Source: FEN-1297 sp021817845 (lineage in GTDB: Bacteria > Bacteroidota > Ignavibacteria > Ignavibacteriales > Ignavibacteriaceae). Taken from it: DNA of 64,000 nucleotides. The notes under the pieces are model-generated. The model was not told the DNA's origin, ran no database searches, and saw only the letters and a list, made by a program, of their open reading frames with translations. Location: the NCBI GenBank assembly GCA_021817845.1, contig JAKAFW010000007.1, positions 1-64,000 on the forward strand, read 5' to 3'. Of this stretch, positions 36,076 to 45,474 are shown in pieces. Each line of letters opens with the position of its first letter. Positions within the stretch are counted from its first letter, which is position 1. The translations under genes were made by a program, and so were the position numbers.

Positions 36076-38103
36076 ATGAAAAAGCTTTTTTTAATTCTAA
36101 CTATACTCCCAATTATTCTCATCGCCCAAACAAAACGCCCTATTACCGTAGAAGATTTGTGGGCAATGAAAAGAATAGACCAGCTTGTACTTTCACCTGA
36201 CGGCAGCACAATCGCTTTCTCCGTTAATACTTACAATCTTGATGCAAACAAAGGAAAGACAGAAATATATTTGGTAAATGTAGATGGCTCTAATCTGCAT
36301 CCGTTAAATAATTCCGATAAGAGCGAAAGCGACCCAAGATTTTCACCGGATGGGAAAAAGATAGCTTATATCGAAAATGACCAGGTAATGGATTGTAATC
36401 TTGATGGATCGGGAAATCAGCAAATTACCGACTTATATACCGGCGTAACAGATTTCAAATGGTCAAATGACGGAAGCAAAATTCTTTTAACTTCTACCGT
36501 CTATGCAGACTGCACGGATCAAGCTTGCAATAAAAATAAAGATGAAGAAAAAAAATCAGAGAAATACGACGCAAGAATTATTACTCACCTAATGTTTCGC
36601 CATTGGAATGAATGGCTCAACGGCAAGCGAAGCCATTTGTTTCTGTTTGATATAGCAGCAAAGAAATATATCGACTTAAATTATTTAATGCACAACGATG
36701 TTCCGCCCCTTGACTTAGGCAGCGCAAATGACTTTAATTTCTCTCCCGGCGGTAAAGAAATTGCCTACACAATGAACCCTAACAGCGTAGTAGCAAACAG
36801 TACCAACAACGATGTGTTCACAGTAAATATGAACGACGTTAAAGCAGATTCCAAAATTCCCGCAAAGAAAATTTCCGTAAGCTTAGGAAATGATAATCAG
36901 CCGGTTTACTCGCCTGACGGGAAATATATTGCTTTTGCATCCATGCTTGTGCCGGGACATGAATCGGACAAACAATGTTTGGTCCTTTATGATCGTGCAT
37001 CGGGCAAACTAAAAAACCTCACAGAAAAATATGATCGCTCGGTTGAAGAAATTGTTTGGTCGCCTGATTCCAAATCAATTTATTTTACAGCCAACAACGA
37101 AATCTTTAACTCTATTTATAAGATTGATATTGAAACCGGTAAAGTTTCTTTACTGCTAAAGGAACACAGCAACGCCGATGTAGCAGTTTCACCTGATGGC
37201 AAAACAATATACTTTAAACAGCAGCGCGCTGAACTTCCTTATGAAATATTTGCGATGAATAATGACGGTAGCAATGTTCATCAAATTACCTTCTTGAATA
37301 AGGAACTCCTATCAAAACTTGAATTGAATCCTGTTGAGACATTTTGGTCAAAGGGCGCCGACGGCGATAATATAGAATCAATCTTAGTTAAGCCTCCATT
37401 TTTTGATTCTACAAAGACATATCCGATGATATTTTTAATCCACGGCGGACCGCAGGATAATTGGCAGGATGAATTTCATTACCGTTGGAACTTAAATTTG
37501 TTTGCTTCCAAAGGGTATGTGGTTGTTGCCCCAAATCCGACCGGCAGCACAGGCTACGGACAAAAATTTACTAACGCTATTTCACAAAATTGGGGCGGGA
37601 AGCCTTATATCGACTTAATGGACGCCTGCGACTATGCTATAAAACATTTTAAATTCATTGATCCCAAAAATACTTTTGCTGCCGGAGCTTCATACGGCGG
37701 CTATATGATTGACTGGCTTGAGGGGCACACAAGCCGCTTTAATGCAATGGTCTCTCACGACGGCGTTTTTAATACTATAAGTATGTGGGGAACTACAGAA
37801 GAACTTTGGTTTCCGAATTGGGAGTTTGGCGGAACACCTTATACCAATCGCGCTTTATATGAAAAATGGAATCCGGAAAGATTTATTCAGAATGCTAAAA
37901 CACCATTGCTAATAGTTGAAGGAGCACATGATTACCGTGTACCCGAAGAACAAGCTTTCCAACTTTTTACTTCGCTCCAAACACTTGGAGTAGAGAGTAA
38001 GCTTCTATATTTCAACAATGAATTCCATTTTGTAGTTAAGCCGCAGGATTCGAAACTTTGGTGGAATACTGTATTTGACTGGTTCCAAAAACATAAGAAA
38101 TAA
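36076..38103 (+). CDS. Exported S9 prolyl-oligopeptidase-family serine peptidase
   Basis: Start ATG 36076 has GAGG nine bases upstream; an upstream TTG is not used. The 675-residue protein has a signal peptide (MKKLFLILTILPIILIAQ), a beta-propeller with repeated SPDGKxIAF units and a C-terminal alpha/beta hydrolase with the nucleophile motif GASYGGYM, the acid in EGAHDYRVP and the His in FNNEFHFV. It would cleave short proline-type peptides outside the cytoplasm. It is a single-gene unit, perhaps with the DUF1232 gene downstream. Confidence 0.94.
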   Translation: MKKLFLILTILPIILIAQTKRPITVEDLWAMKRIDQLVLSPDGSTIAFSVNTYNLDANKGKTEIYLVNVDGSNLHPLNNSDKSESDPRFSPDGKKIAYIENDQVMDCNLDGSGNQQITDLYTGVTDFKWSNDGSKILLTSTVYADCTDQACNKNKDEEKKSEKYDARIITHLMFRHWNEWLNGKRSHLFLFDIAAKKYIDLNYLMHNDVPPLDLGSANDFNFSPGGKEIAYTMNPNSVVANSTNNDVFTVNMNDVKADSKIPAKKISVSLGNDNQPVYSPDGKYIAFASMLVPGHESDKQCLVLYDRASGKLKNLTEKYDRSVEEIVWSPDSKSIYFTANNEIFNSIYKIDIETGKVSLLLKEHSNADVAVSPDGKTIYFKQQRAELPYEIFAMNNDGSNVHQITFLNKELLSKLELNPVETFWSKGADGDNIESILVKPPFFDSTKTYPMIFLIHGGPQDNWQDEFHYRWNLNLFASKGYVVVAPNPTGSTGYGQKFTNAISQNWGGKPYIDLMDACDYAIKHFKFIDPKNTFAAGASYGGYMIDWLEGHTSRFNAMVSHDGVFNTISMWGTTEELWFPNWEFGGTPYTNRALYEKWNPERFIQNAKTPLLIVEGAHDYRVPEEQAFQLFTSLQTLGVESKLLYFNNEFHFVVKPQDSKLWWNTVFDWFQKHKK

Positions 38104-38124
38104 TAATCCGAAAGGATTCGAATT

Positions 38125-38487
38125 ATGAAAAATCAAGATTATGACCTCGATGATTTTAATGAAATAAATGAATTGGATTATGGCGGAATCACCGAAGGTG
38201 AAGTAAAAGAAAACATTAATTATGTCGAAGAAAATCTCTGGAGCAAATTAGCGAAGGTCAAAAAGAAAATATCATTTGCAAGAGACGTTCTGGCTCTTTA
38301 CAAATATATGCGTGATCCTGCAGTCGCCTGGTATAAAAAATCAGTAGTAATTGCAGGATTGATATATTTTATCACACCAATAGATGCAATCCCGGATTTT
38401 ACACCTGTAGTCGGGTTTCTTGATGACCTCGGCATAATTACAGCTTTAGTAAAATATTTAGGTCGAGAACTTGTGCCTTATTACTAA
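38125..38487 (+). CDS. DUF1232 (YkvA-like) membrane protein
   Basis: The 120-residue protein has the family signature VIAGLIYFITPIDAIPDFTPVVGFLDD with a hydrophobic helix. Its function is unknown. It lies 21 bases after the S9 peptidase, so may be co-transcribed. A hairpin follows. Confidence 0.9.
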   Translation: MKNQDYDLDDFNEINELDYGGITEGEVKENINYVEENLWSKLAKVKKKISFARDVLALYKYMRDPAVAWYKKSVVIAGLIYFITPIDAIPDFTPVVGFLDDLGIITALVKYLGRELVPYY

Positions 38488-38492
38488 ATAAA

Positions 38493-38526
38493 AAACCTCC
38501 GAGGTTTTCCTAAACCTCGGAGGTTT
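38493..38526 (+). terminator. Perfect hairpin after the DUF1232 gene
   Basis: AAACCTCCGAGGTTT and AAACCTCGGAGGTTT form a 15-bp perfect stem around TCCT, right after the stop. No T tract follows on the plus strand, so terminating function is likely but not certain; each arm is itself nearly palindromic. Confidence 0.6.
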
Positions 38527-38601
38527 ACACTTCGCTACTATTATATTTGAAATTGTTTGCGTAACATGAGTTACTAAATTGTATGAAAGAAAATATTCTA
38601 A

Positions 38602-39132
38602 ATGAATTATAAATTAATAAAGAGCGATGTTCTTTTTAAAGGCAGAGTGTTTGATCTTCAAGTAGATGAAATTGAATACGACAGCGGAAACAAAGGAATT
38701 AGAGAGATTGCAGTTCATTATGGCGGAGCCGTTGTAGTTCCAATAACAAATGAAGGTAAAATTATTTTCGTTAAGCAGTTCCGCTATCCACTGCAAAAAA
38801 CTTTACTCGAACTACCAGCGGGAAAATTAGATAAGAATGAAGACCCCCAGATTTGTGCAACAAGAGAATTAGAAGAAGAAACCGGCTTCAAGGCAAAAAC
38901 CATCATAAAGCTTGGTGCAATTTGCACTACCCCCGGTTTTTGTACTGAGATTCTTCACATATTTTTAGCTAAGGAGTTAACAGCAGGGAATCATAACCGC
39001 GAAGAAGGCGAATACGGAATGGAAATCTATGAGTTTACTATTGATGAAATAGAACAGAAAATTTCCTCAGGCGAAATTTATGATGCCAAAACTATCTGTG
39101 GTATCCATCTTGCAAAAAGCTATTTGAAGTAG
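38602..39132 (+). CDS. NUDIX hydrolase (ADP-ribose pyrophosphatase type)
   Basis: The 176-residue protein has the Nudix box GKLDKNEDPQICATRELEEETGF (spacing GX5EX7REUXEEXGU) and the upstream KQFRYPLQKTLLELPAG typical of ADP-ribose pyrophosphatases. It would hydrolyse ADP-ribose or similar diphosphates. It lies 52 bases before recN. Confidence 0.93.
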   Translation: MNYKLIKSDVLFKGRVFDLQVDEIEYDSGNKGIREIAVHYGGAVVVPITNEGKIIFVKQFRYPLQKTLLELPAGKLDKNEDPQICATRELEEETGFKAKTIIKLGAICTTPGFCTEILHIFLAKELTAGNHNREEGEYGMEIYEFTIDEIEQKISSGEIYDAKTICGIHLAKSYLK

Positions 39133-39184
39133 GACAAATACCCCTAATGAAAAATTTATCGGTTTATCAAAATATCAGCGATTT

Positions 39185-40888
39185 ATGATTAAGTCACTTG
39201 AAGTAAAAGATTACGCATTAATTGAGCATGTCAACGTTGAGTTTGGCACTGGCTTGAATATAATCACCGGAGAGACCGGAGCCGGCAAATCAATACTTAT
39301 TGATGCAATGGGTTTGCTCCTTGGCGATCGCGCATCTACAGAGGTAGTGCGCAAAGGAGCAGCAAAATCTGTTGTTGAAGGAATCTTTAATGTCGAAGGG
39401 AACAAGAAAGTTAAAGCAATTTTAGAAGAAAACGAGATTGAATTTCTTCCTGAATTGATTATGAGAAGGGAAATTTCTTTGAAAGGATCCAACCGCTGTT
39501 TCCTAAATGATACTCCTGTTTCATTAAATCTAATTAAAGATGTAGGCAACTTGCTTGTTGATTTACACGGCCAGCATGAGCATCAATCTCTACTTCGCAC
39601 GGAAACTCATATAGAATTTTTAGATGAATATGGAAATCATGAACCAGATCTTCAAAATTATAAATTAATTTACTCTGAGCTTTCTAAGTTTTCCCGAGAA
39701 TTGAAGTCTTTAAGAGAAAAAGAAATTTCACTCAAAGAGAAAAAGGAAGTTTATTCTTATCAAATAAAAGAAATTGACCTTGTATCTCCGGTAGAAGGGG
39801 AAGAAGAAAAATTAGTAGCAGAGTTGAATATTTTAGAGAACTCTGAAAAGCTTCTCGAATTGACCTCATCAATTTATCAAAAGCTTTACGAATCAGAAAA
39901 CTCTATCTACGATTCTTTAGTAAAAATAAAAGCCGAAATAGAAGAACTAACGAAAATCGATAAGACCTTTTTAGAAAATAATTCCGAATGCGAATCTGCC
40001 CTTACTCTGCTAAATGATATTTCACAGTTCATTAGAAATTACAATTCAAAAATTGATTTGGAGCATGAAAGTCTTGGAGCTATTAGAGATCGACTGGGGT
40101 CACTAAGTCTATTGAAAAAAAAATATGGCGGTTCAATTAAGTCAATTTTGGAATACAGAAAAAAAATCGGGGACGAGTTTGACCTTGCATCTAATTTCTC
40201 TGAAAATATACTTAAGCTTGAGGAACAGATTAAAAAACTTAGAAACGATTGCGGAGTTTCTGCCGAAAAGCTTTCTAAGAAACGTAAAACGATAGCGGAA
40301 AAGATTCAGAAAGAGGTTGCTGAAGTACTAAACGGTCTTGGAATAGCAAACGCTTTATTTAAAGTGAATATAAATCATATCACTGCAGAAAAAGTAGATG
40401 AAGATTTTATCCCTATAAATGGAAAACCCTTTAAGTATGGCTCTACCGGTTATGATGAAGTTGAGTTTTTTATCTCGACAAATATCGGAGAAGACCCAAA
40501 ACCGCTTTCAAAAGTTGCCTCCGGCGGAGAAATTTCTCGCATTATGCTTGCTCTAAAAACCATTCTTGCTAAGAATGATAAACTTCCATTATTAATTTTT
40601 GACGAAATTGATACCGGCGTTAGCGGACGAGTTGCACAGAAGGTTGGGCAATCATTAAAATCTTTGGCAGCTTTGCATCAAATAATCTCAATTACACACC
40701 TGCCTCAAATTGCCGGCTTAGCAGATTATCATTTTGCTGTTTCAAAAAGTTCTAACAGTGAAAGAGTCGTCAGCTCAATAAAAATGCTTGATAAAAATGA
40801 GAGAGTTAAAGAAGTTGCAAAACTTATGAGCGGCGAAATAATAACTGAGGCAAGTTTAACAGGCGCTAAAGAACTTATGGGATTTTGA
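39185..40888 (+). CDS. recN: DNA repair ATPase RecN
   Basis: The 567-residue SMC-like protein has Walker A GETGAGKS (near residue 31), a coiled-coil middle, the signature SGGEISRIMLALK and the Walker B LIFDEIDTGVSG, followed by ISITHLPQIA. RecN acts at double-strand breaks. Normal length. It overlaps or abuts hemW. Confidence 0.97.
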   Translation: MIKSLEVKDYALIEHVNVEFGTGLNIITGETGAGKSILIDAMGLLLGDRASTEVVRKGAAKSVVEGIFNVEGNKKVKAILEENEIEFLPELIMRREISLKGSNRCFLNDTPVSLNLIKDVGNLLVDLHGQHEHQSLLRTETHIEFLDEYGNHEPDLQNYKLIYSELSKFSRELKSLREKEISLKEKKEVYSYQIKEIDLVSPVEGEEEKLVAELNILENSEKLLELTSSIYQKLYESENSIYDSLVKIKAEIEELTKIDKTFLENNSECESALTLLNDISQFIRNYNSKIDLEHESLGAIRDRLGSLSLLKKKYGGSIKSILEYRKKIGDEFDLASNFSENILKLEEQIKKLRNDCGVSAEKLSKKRKTIAEKIQKEVAEVLNGLGIANALFKVNINHITAEKVDEDFIPINGKPFKYGSTGYDEVEFFISTNIGEDPKPLSKVASGGEISRIMLALKTILAKNDKLPLLIFDEIDTGVSGRVAQKVGQSLKSLAALHQIISITHLPQIAGLADYHFAVSKSSNSERVVSSIKMLDKNERVKEVAKLMSGEIITEASLTGAKELMGF

Positions 40889-40893
40889 TTCCC

Positions 40894-42024
40894 ATGGAAG
40901 ATACCGCACTTTACGTTCATATCCCTTTTTGTGATCACAAATGTATTTACTGTGATTTCTATTCAATTATTACTTCTGATAACATAGATAATTTTCTTAA
41001 AGCTCTTAAAAAAGAGATTGAATTTTATTCTCCAAAATATTCTTCGGGAAGGTTTTTCTCATCAATATTCTTTGGGGGTGGAACTCCTTCCCTAATGCAG
41101 CCTGATTATATTGGCAATATTATTTCTATCCTGAAAGATAATTTTTTTATAGCCGGTAATGCCGAAATAACAATGGAGACGAATCCGGGAACAGTCGATA
41201 AAAATAAATTGGAAATGTTTCGCAAGGTCGGAATAAACCGGTTAAGCTTTGGTGTACAATCTTTTCATAATGATGAACTCAAATTCTTAACAAGAATTCA
41301 TGACAAAGATACCGCCATTCAAGCCGTTAACGATGCAAATGATATAGGCTTTGAAAATATAAATATCGATTTAATCTTTAATCTCCCAAAACAGACTAAA
41401 GAAAAATGGAAGTACAATTTAGAAACTGCCGTTAGCCTTCCGTTAAAACATATTTCGACTTATAGCTTAATATTAGAACGCGGAACTATACTTAATAAAA
41501 TGGTGCTTGACGGAAAGGTTACTCTTCAGGACAATGATTATGACGCTGAACTTTATGAGATGACAATTGACTTTCTGACTGCTTCAGGCTTTGACCAATA
41601 TGAAGTCTCAAATTTTGCTAGACCCGGGTTTGAATGCCGCCATAACAATGCTTACTGGCGGTACAATGAATATTTAAGCTTCGGTCCCTCAGCACATTCC
41701 TTTGCTGACAATAAGCGTTGGTGGAATTACTCAAGTCTAAAACACTACATCTCTGAAATAGAAAGAAATGGTTTAGCTCAAGCAAATTTTGAATTATTGA
41801 GCGATGAACAAAGATTTAACGAATATGTTATGCTTGCTTTAAGAAGCAAAGGTATTGATCAAACAGATTTTCAAAAAAGATTTGGAGTAAATTGGCTGGA
41901 GAAAAACAAAGACAATTTCAAATCATTTGTCGATGGAAACTTTGTTGAAATAAAAAATGACTTTATACGCTTTACCAAAAATGGTTATGCTATATGTGAC
42001 GAAATTTTAGGCAAGCTTCTCTGA
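40894..42024 (+). CDS. hemW: HemW-type radical SAM protein (coproporphyrinogen III oxidase-like)
   Basis: The start is ATG 40894; an upstream TTG overlaps recN. The 376-residue protein has the radical SAM Cys motif FCDHKCIYCDFYS near the N-terminus, the GGGTPS loop, and ETNPGT region. HemW-type proteins insert heme; they lack the extra residues of true HemN, so oxidase activity is not assumed. It overlaps the opposite HAD gene by 18 bases. Confidence 0.93.
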   Translation: MEDTALYVHIPFCDHKCIYCDFYSIITSDNIDNFLKALKKEIEFYSPKYSSGRFFSSIFFGGGTPSLMQPDYIGNIISILKDNFFIAGNAEITMETNPGTVDKNKLEMFRKVGINRLSFGVQSFHNDELKFLTRIHDKDTAIQAVNDANDIGFENINIDLIFNLPKQTKEKWKYNLETAVSLPLKHISTYSLILERGTILNKMVLDGKVTLQDNDYDAELYEMTIDFLTASGFDQYEVSNFARPGFECRHNNAYWRYNEYLSFGPSAHSFADNKRWWNYSSLKHYISEIERNGLAQANFELLSDEQRFNEYVMLALRSKGIDQTDFQKRFGVNWLEKNKDNFKSFVDGNFVEIKNDFIRFTKNGYAICDEILGKLL

Positions 42025-42675
42025 GCTCAAGTTTTCTTCGTACACAATTTTTAAAAGCTCAGTTATTTCGGAAATCAGGAAGTCCGGTTTTTCTTCTTTG
42101 AGAACTTCTTTTGATCGATAGCCATAAAAACAACCGCAGGTTTTTGTGCCAGCATTTTTCCCGCATTGTATGTCAAGCTCCGTATCGCCTACCATTAAAG
42201 TTTCTTCCGGTTTCACGTTCAATTCTTTACAGATTATTAAAAGTGGTTCGGCTGATGGTTTGTTTGCAATGTTTATCCTTCTACCCATGACTAATGAAAA
42301 ATATTCGCGCAGATTGAAATAATCAATTATTTTATCTGCCTGGTCTTGTCCTTTTGTAGTCAATAGAGAAATTGCAATTTCCTCGCTCTTTAGAAATTCC
42401 AAAACGTTAATTAGACCGCTGTAAAAGGTAGATTCCCCGATAAAATCGAAATAATATTGCTTATATATTTCGATAAACCCATTAAAATCCGTAACGGGAA
42501 TGTCAAGTTCCTTAAAGATATCGATAAAATGATGCCCGATCCTTTTATAAAATTCCTTTTCATCAAGGGGCTTTGAAACGCCGAGTCGTTGAAGTACTTT
42601 TTCAGTTGTTTTATAAATTGTCTTGAATGAGTCAATCAATGTTCCGTCAAGGTCGAATGTAATATTTTTAATCAC
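42007..42675 (-). CDS. HAD-family phosphatase (phosphoglycolate-phosphatase type)
   Basis: The start is placed at GTG 42675, giving 222 residues that open VIKNITFDLDGTLIDSF (HAD motif I); the longer frame overlaps a Cys-rich gene. Further motifs are LLTTKGQ (motif II Thr), the Lys of NKPSAEP and MVGDTELDIQCGKNAG (motif IV). It would dephosphorylate a small metabolite, phosphoglycolate being one option. It overlaps the preceding small gene by eight bases. Confidence 0.9.
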   Translation of the reverse strand: MIKNITFDLDGTLIDSFKTIYKTTEKVLQRLGVSKPLDEKEFYKRIGHHFIDIFKELDIPVTDFNGFIEIYKQYYFDFIGESTFYSGLINVLEFLKSEEIAISLLTTKGQDQADKIIDYFNLREYFSLVMGRRINIANKPSAEPLLIICKELNVKPEETLMVGDTELDIQCGKNAGTKTCGCFYGYRSKEVLKEEKPDFLISEITELLKIVYEENLSSEKLA

Positions 42676-42889
42676 CGGTAGATTCTCCGTTAGTTTTTTG
42701 GTTAGAATGATCTTGGCAACTTTCACCACGGCAGCATTCGTCAACGTTTGTACCGCAAGCGGAACACTGACCATGCCCATGTACCCATACAATTATTGCA
42801 AGTTGACCGCACCAATCACAAAATCTTAGTCCGCTTTGATCTTTTCTATCCATACAAATGTTATAATAATTCTTTGATAATTTAATCAT
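42668..42889 (-). CDS. Small cysteine-rich, zinc-ribbon-like protein
   Basis: The 73-residue protein has CDWCG and CSACGTNVDECC, two CxxC pairs that suit a zinc ribbon, plus further Cys and His. Starts at ATG 42889 or at Met13 (42853). It overlaps the HAD gene, so is translated with it. Function unknown. Confidence 0.6.
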   Translation of the reverse strand: MIKLSKNYYNICMDRKDQSGLRFCDWCGQLAIIVWVHGHGQCSACGTNVDECCRGESCQDHSNQKTNGESTGD

Positions 42890-43067
42890 AAATCAATTAA
42901 TGGACAATTTCATGGTCGTGATATTCATTTATAAGTGTGTAAAATTAAATATTCCGGCATAAGGTAAAAATTTACATCTGGAGTAATTTAATCCAAATCA
43001 AATAATATCACTTGACAAATGATTAAATTATTATTGTGAAAATTATTGCTTAAATAATAGGAAGATT

Positions 43068-44039
43068 ATGTTAGAAAATTACTTCAATGTGATTATAATC
43101 GGTGCCGGTCCTATCGGATTAACATGTGGTATTGAAGCTGTAAAAAGGAATCGTTCGCATTTGATTATTGAAAAAGGATGCCTTGTAAACTCTATCTTTC
43201 ATTATCCGGCTAATATGACATTCTTCTCAACTTCTGAAAGATTGGAAATCGGTAATGTGCCGTTCGTTTCACATGGCGATAAACCAACTCGAAGAGAGGC
43301 TTTGGAATATTACCGCCGGGTTAAACAATCATGGAATCTTAACGTCCACACTTATGAAAATGTTTTTGATTTGAAGAAGGAAGAGGATTTGTTCCATGTA
43401 ATTTCAAATAAAGGTAAATATATTTCTAAGAATATAATTATATCAACCGGGTTTTATGATATACCAAATTACCTAAACATACCCGGTGAAGAATTACCAA
43501 AAGTAAAGCATTATTTTGATGAAGCACATCCGTATGCCTATCAAAAGGTGATAGTTATAGGTGCAGCTAATTCCGCTGTTGATGTCGCTCTCGAAACCTA
43601 CCGTCGCGGTTCAGAGGTAACAATGGTGATCCGTGAAGACAGAATTAAAGAAAATGTAAAATATTGGGTTAAGCCTGATATTGATAACCGTATCAAAGAG
43701 GGAAGCATTAAGGCATTTTTTAATTCAGAATTAGTTGTAATTAGAGATAATGAGGTTGATATAAAAACTCCCGAAGGTGTTATATCTATAAAAAATGATT
43801 TTGTTTTTGCAATGACAGGCTATCATTCTGATTTTAGCTTTCTTGAAAAAGCTGGTGTAAAAATATCTACCGATGATCAGCGCACCCCTTATTTTAACGA
43901 AGATACTTTTGAGACAAATGTTAAAGGGATGTTTTTAGCCGGAGTGGTTTGCGGGGGAATGGATAACGGGAAATGGTTCATCGAAAATTCCCGTTATCAT
44001 GCGCATAATATTTTTGATCACATTGGTAAATCCGCTTAA
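43068..44039 (+). CDS. YpdA-family NAD(P)-dependent disulfide reductase-like flavoprotein
   Basis: The 323-residue protein has the FAD motif IIIGAGPIGLTCGIEA and NAD(P) motif VIVIGAANSAVDVALE, and the PANMTFFSTSERLEIG segment that marks the YpdA family (bacillithiol disulfide reductase in Firmicutes). It lacks the CxxC of thioredoxin reductase. Whether this organism makes bacillithiol is not visible in the window. Confidence 0.9.
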   Translation: MLENYFNVIIIGAGPIGLTCGIEAVKRNRSHLIIEKGCLVNSIFHYPANMTFFSTSERLEIGNVPFVSHGDKPTRREALEYYRRVKQSWNLNVHTYENVFDLKKEEDLFHVISNKGKYISKNIIISTGFYDIPNYLNIPGEELPKVKHYFDEAHPYAYQKVIVIGAANSAVDVALETYRRGSEVTMVIREDRIKENVKYWVKPDIDNRIKEGSIKAFFNSELVVIRDNEVDIKTPEGVISIKNDFVFAMTGYHSDFSFLEKAGVKISTDDQRTPYFNEDTFETNVKGMFLAGVVCGGMDNGKWFIENSRYHAHNIFDHIGKSA

Positions 44040-44241
44040 TTGACTGTCAGGTGTGCTGAAAAACATTAAGAGTGTTTTTCAGTATTGAAATTATTTTCAC
44101 TTCAATCTAAGTTCTCTAACTAAAATTCGAAAGCAACGTATATAGTAATTTGTTAAGGGCATTATTCATTTATCTCGACTTACGAAGCCTTTAATAATTA
44201 TTTACATAGTTGCTTTTTTTATTAATTATTTATGGAGAGAT

Positions 44242-44721
44242 ATGAAGATTACAAGGAGAAACTTCTTTTTGAGGACTGCTCAAAGCACGCTTGTGCTGGC
44301 AATGCCTGCAGTATTCGGCTCATTCCTGGAAAGCTGTGCAAGTAACCCTACAGGCCCATCCGGCTCTGCAGCGGGGTTGCAATCAATTCAGGGCACAAAC
44401 TCCGGAACAAATGTTATTGTTAGCATAGATTCATCCTCCCCATTATCAAAAACGGGAACTGCCGCCCTAGTTAATTATTCAAACGGCGGTGTTTTAGTAG
44501 ATCATCCTTCTACAAATGTCTTTAATGCTCTCTCTTCGATCTGCACGCATCAAGGTTGCCAGATAAATGGTTACGATTCCGGGAGTAACCAGTTTGTATG
44601 TCCTTGCCATGGTTCGCGTTTCGATGTTAATGGCCAGGTGACTCAAGGTCCGGCAGGAGCGCCTCTACAAAAATATCAAACGTCTATTTCAGGGACACAG
44701 CTTATTATAAAAGTAGGTTGA
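44242..44721 (+). CDS. Rieske [2Fe-2S] protein with twin-arginine signal
   Basis: The 159-residue protein starts MKITRRNFFLRT, a Tat motif, followed by a hydrophobic stretch and SC at residues 31-32, a possible lipid anchor. The Rieske ligands are CTHQGC and CPCHGSRFD, with the lid Gly-Pro region GPAGAPLQ. It probably passes electrons in the periplasm. No cytochrome b or other partner is next to it, so it is a stand-alone Rieske. Confidence 0.92.
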   Translation: MKITRRNFFLRTAQSTLVLAMPAVFGSFLESCASNPTGPSGSAAGLQSIQGTNSGTNVIVSIDSSSPLSKTGTAALVNYSNGGVLVDHPSTNVFNALSSICTHQGCQINGYDSGSNQFVCPCHGSRFDVNGQVTQGPAGAPLQKYQTSISGTQLIIKVG

Positions 44722-45474
44722 AATATTTTAAGTCGAAGTTTTGGATTTTGTATGAAACTCAAGAGAGGACAGGGACAGTTAGAAGAATAGGCAATATGCA
44801 ATACGCAGTATGCAATTTCTGAAATATTGCAAAGTTAATTTGAGAGACAGCGCTATGCAGGAGATTTCACACTCCTTGGGCATCAGGTGAAATGATAAAA
44901 TCAATTGGTCATTTCGAAGGAGCCTGCCTGTCCGGTAGGCATGGCGTTGTCATTCGAAGGAGTCCTCGACTGAGAAATCCCATTTCCCAGCTCAATTATC
45001 TCATTCCATCTCTCATCCCTCCTCATTGTCATTGACCGGAGGGCCTGTCCCGTTTGCGGGAAGAAATCCCCTGAATAAAGTTGTCATTTCGACGACCGAA
45101 GGGAGGAGAAATCCCACCCTCAACTCTACAAAAACAATCTCCTGTCCATCTTCCTTCTTTCTTTATTCCCGTTGTCATTTCGAATCCGGCTTAAGCCGGT
45201 GAGAAATCCCATTCTCAGCTCTACTGAAACAATTCCCTAATAATCCCCACTATTCCATCCTCCTTCTCCAAACTTCCCTTACTCCACTATTCCATTCCTC
45301 CAACATTCCAGGACTTCATCCTAAATATATTTACCATAGTGTTTTACATTATAGCAAATTTTATTAATATATACCCATGAAAATCAAAGACTTTACTATA
45401 AGATAATATTTATCGGGGGTTCACTTCCAAATGTTTAAGCAAAATAATTCTTTAATCAAAAGAGTAATACCTGC
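44722..45474. repeat. Repeat-rich intergenic region (TGTCATTTCGA units)
   Basis: About 750 bases without a gene. From 44908 to about 45212 it contains at least four TGTCAT...GAGAAATCC units, one with CCTGCCTGTCCGGTAGGC, one with ATCCGGCTTAAGCCGGTG. They match the cluster at 1012-1242. The rest is C-rich simple-looking sequence. The region marks the left edge of the defence island. Confidence 0.8.
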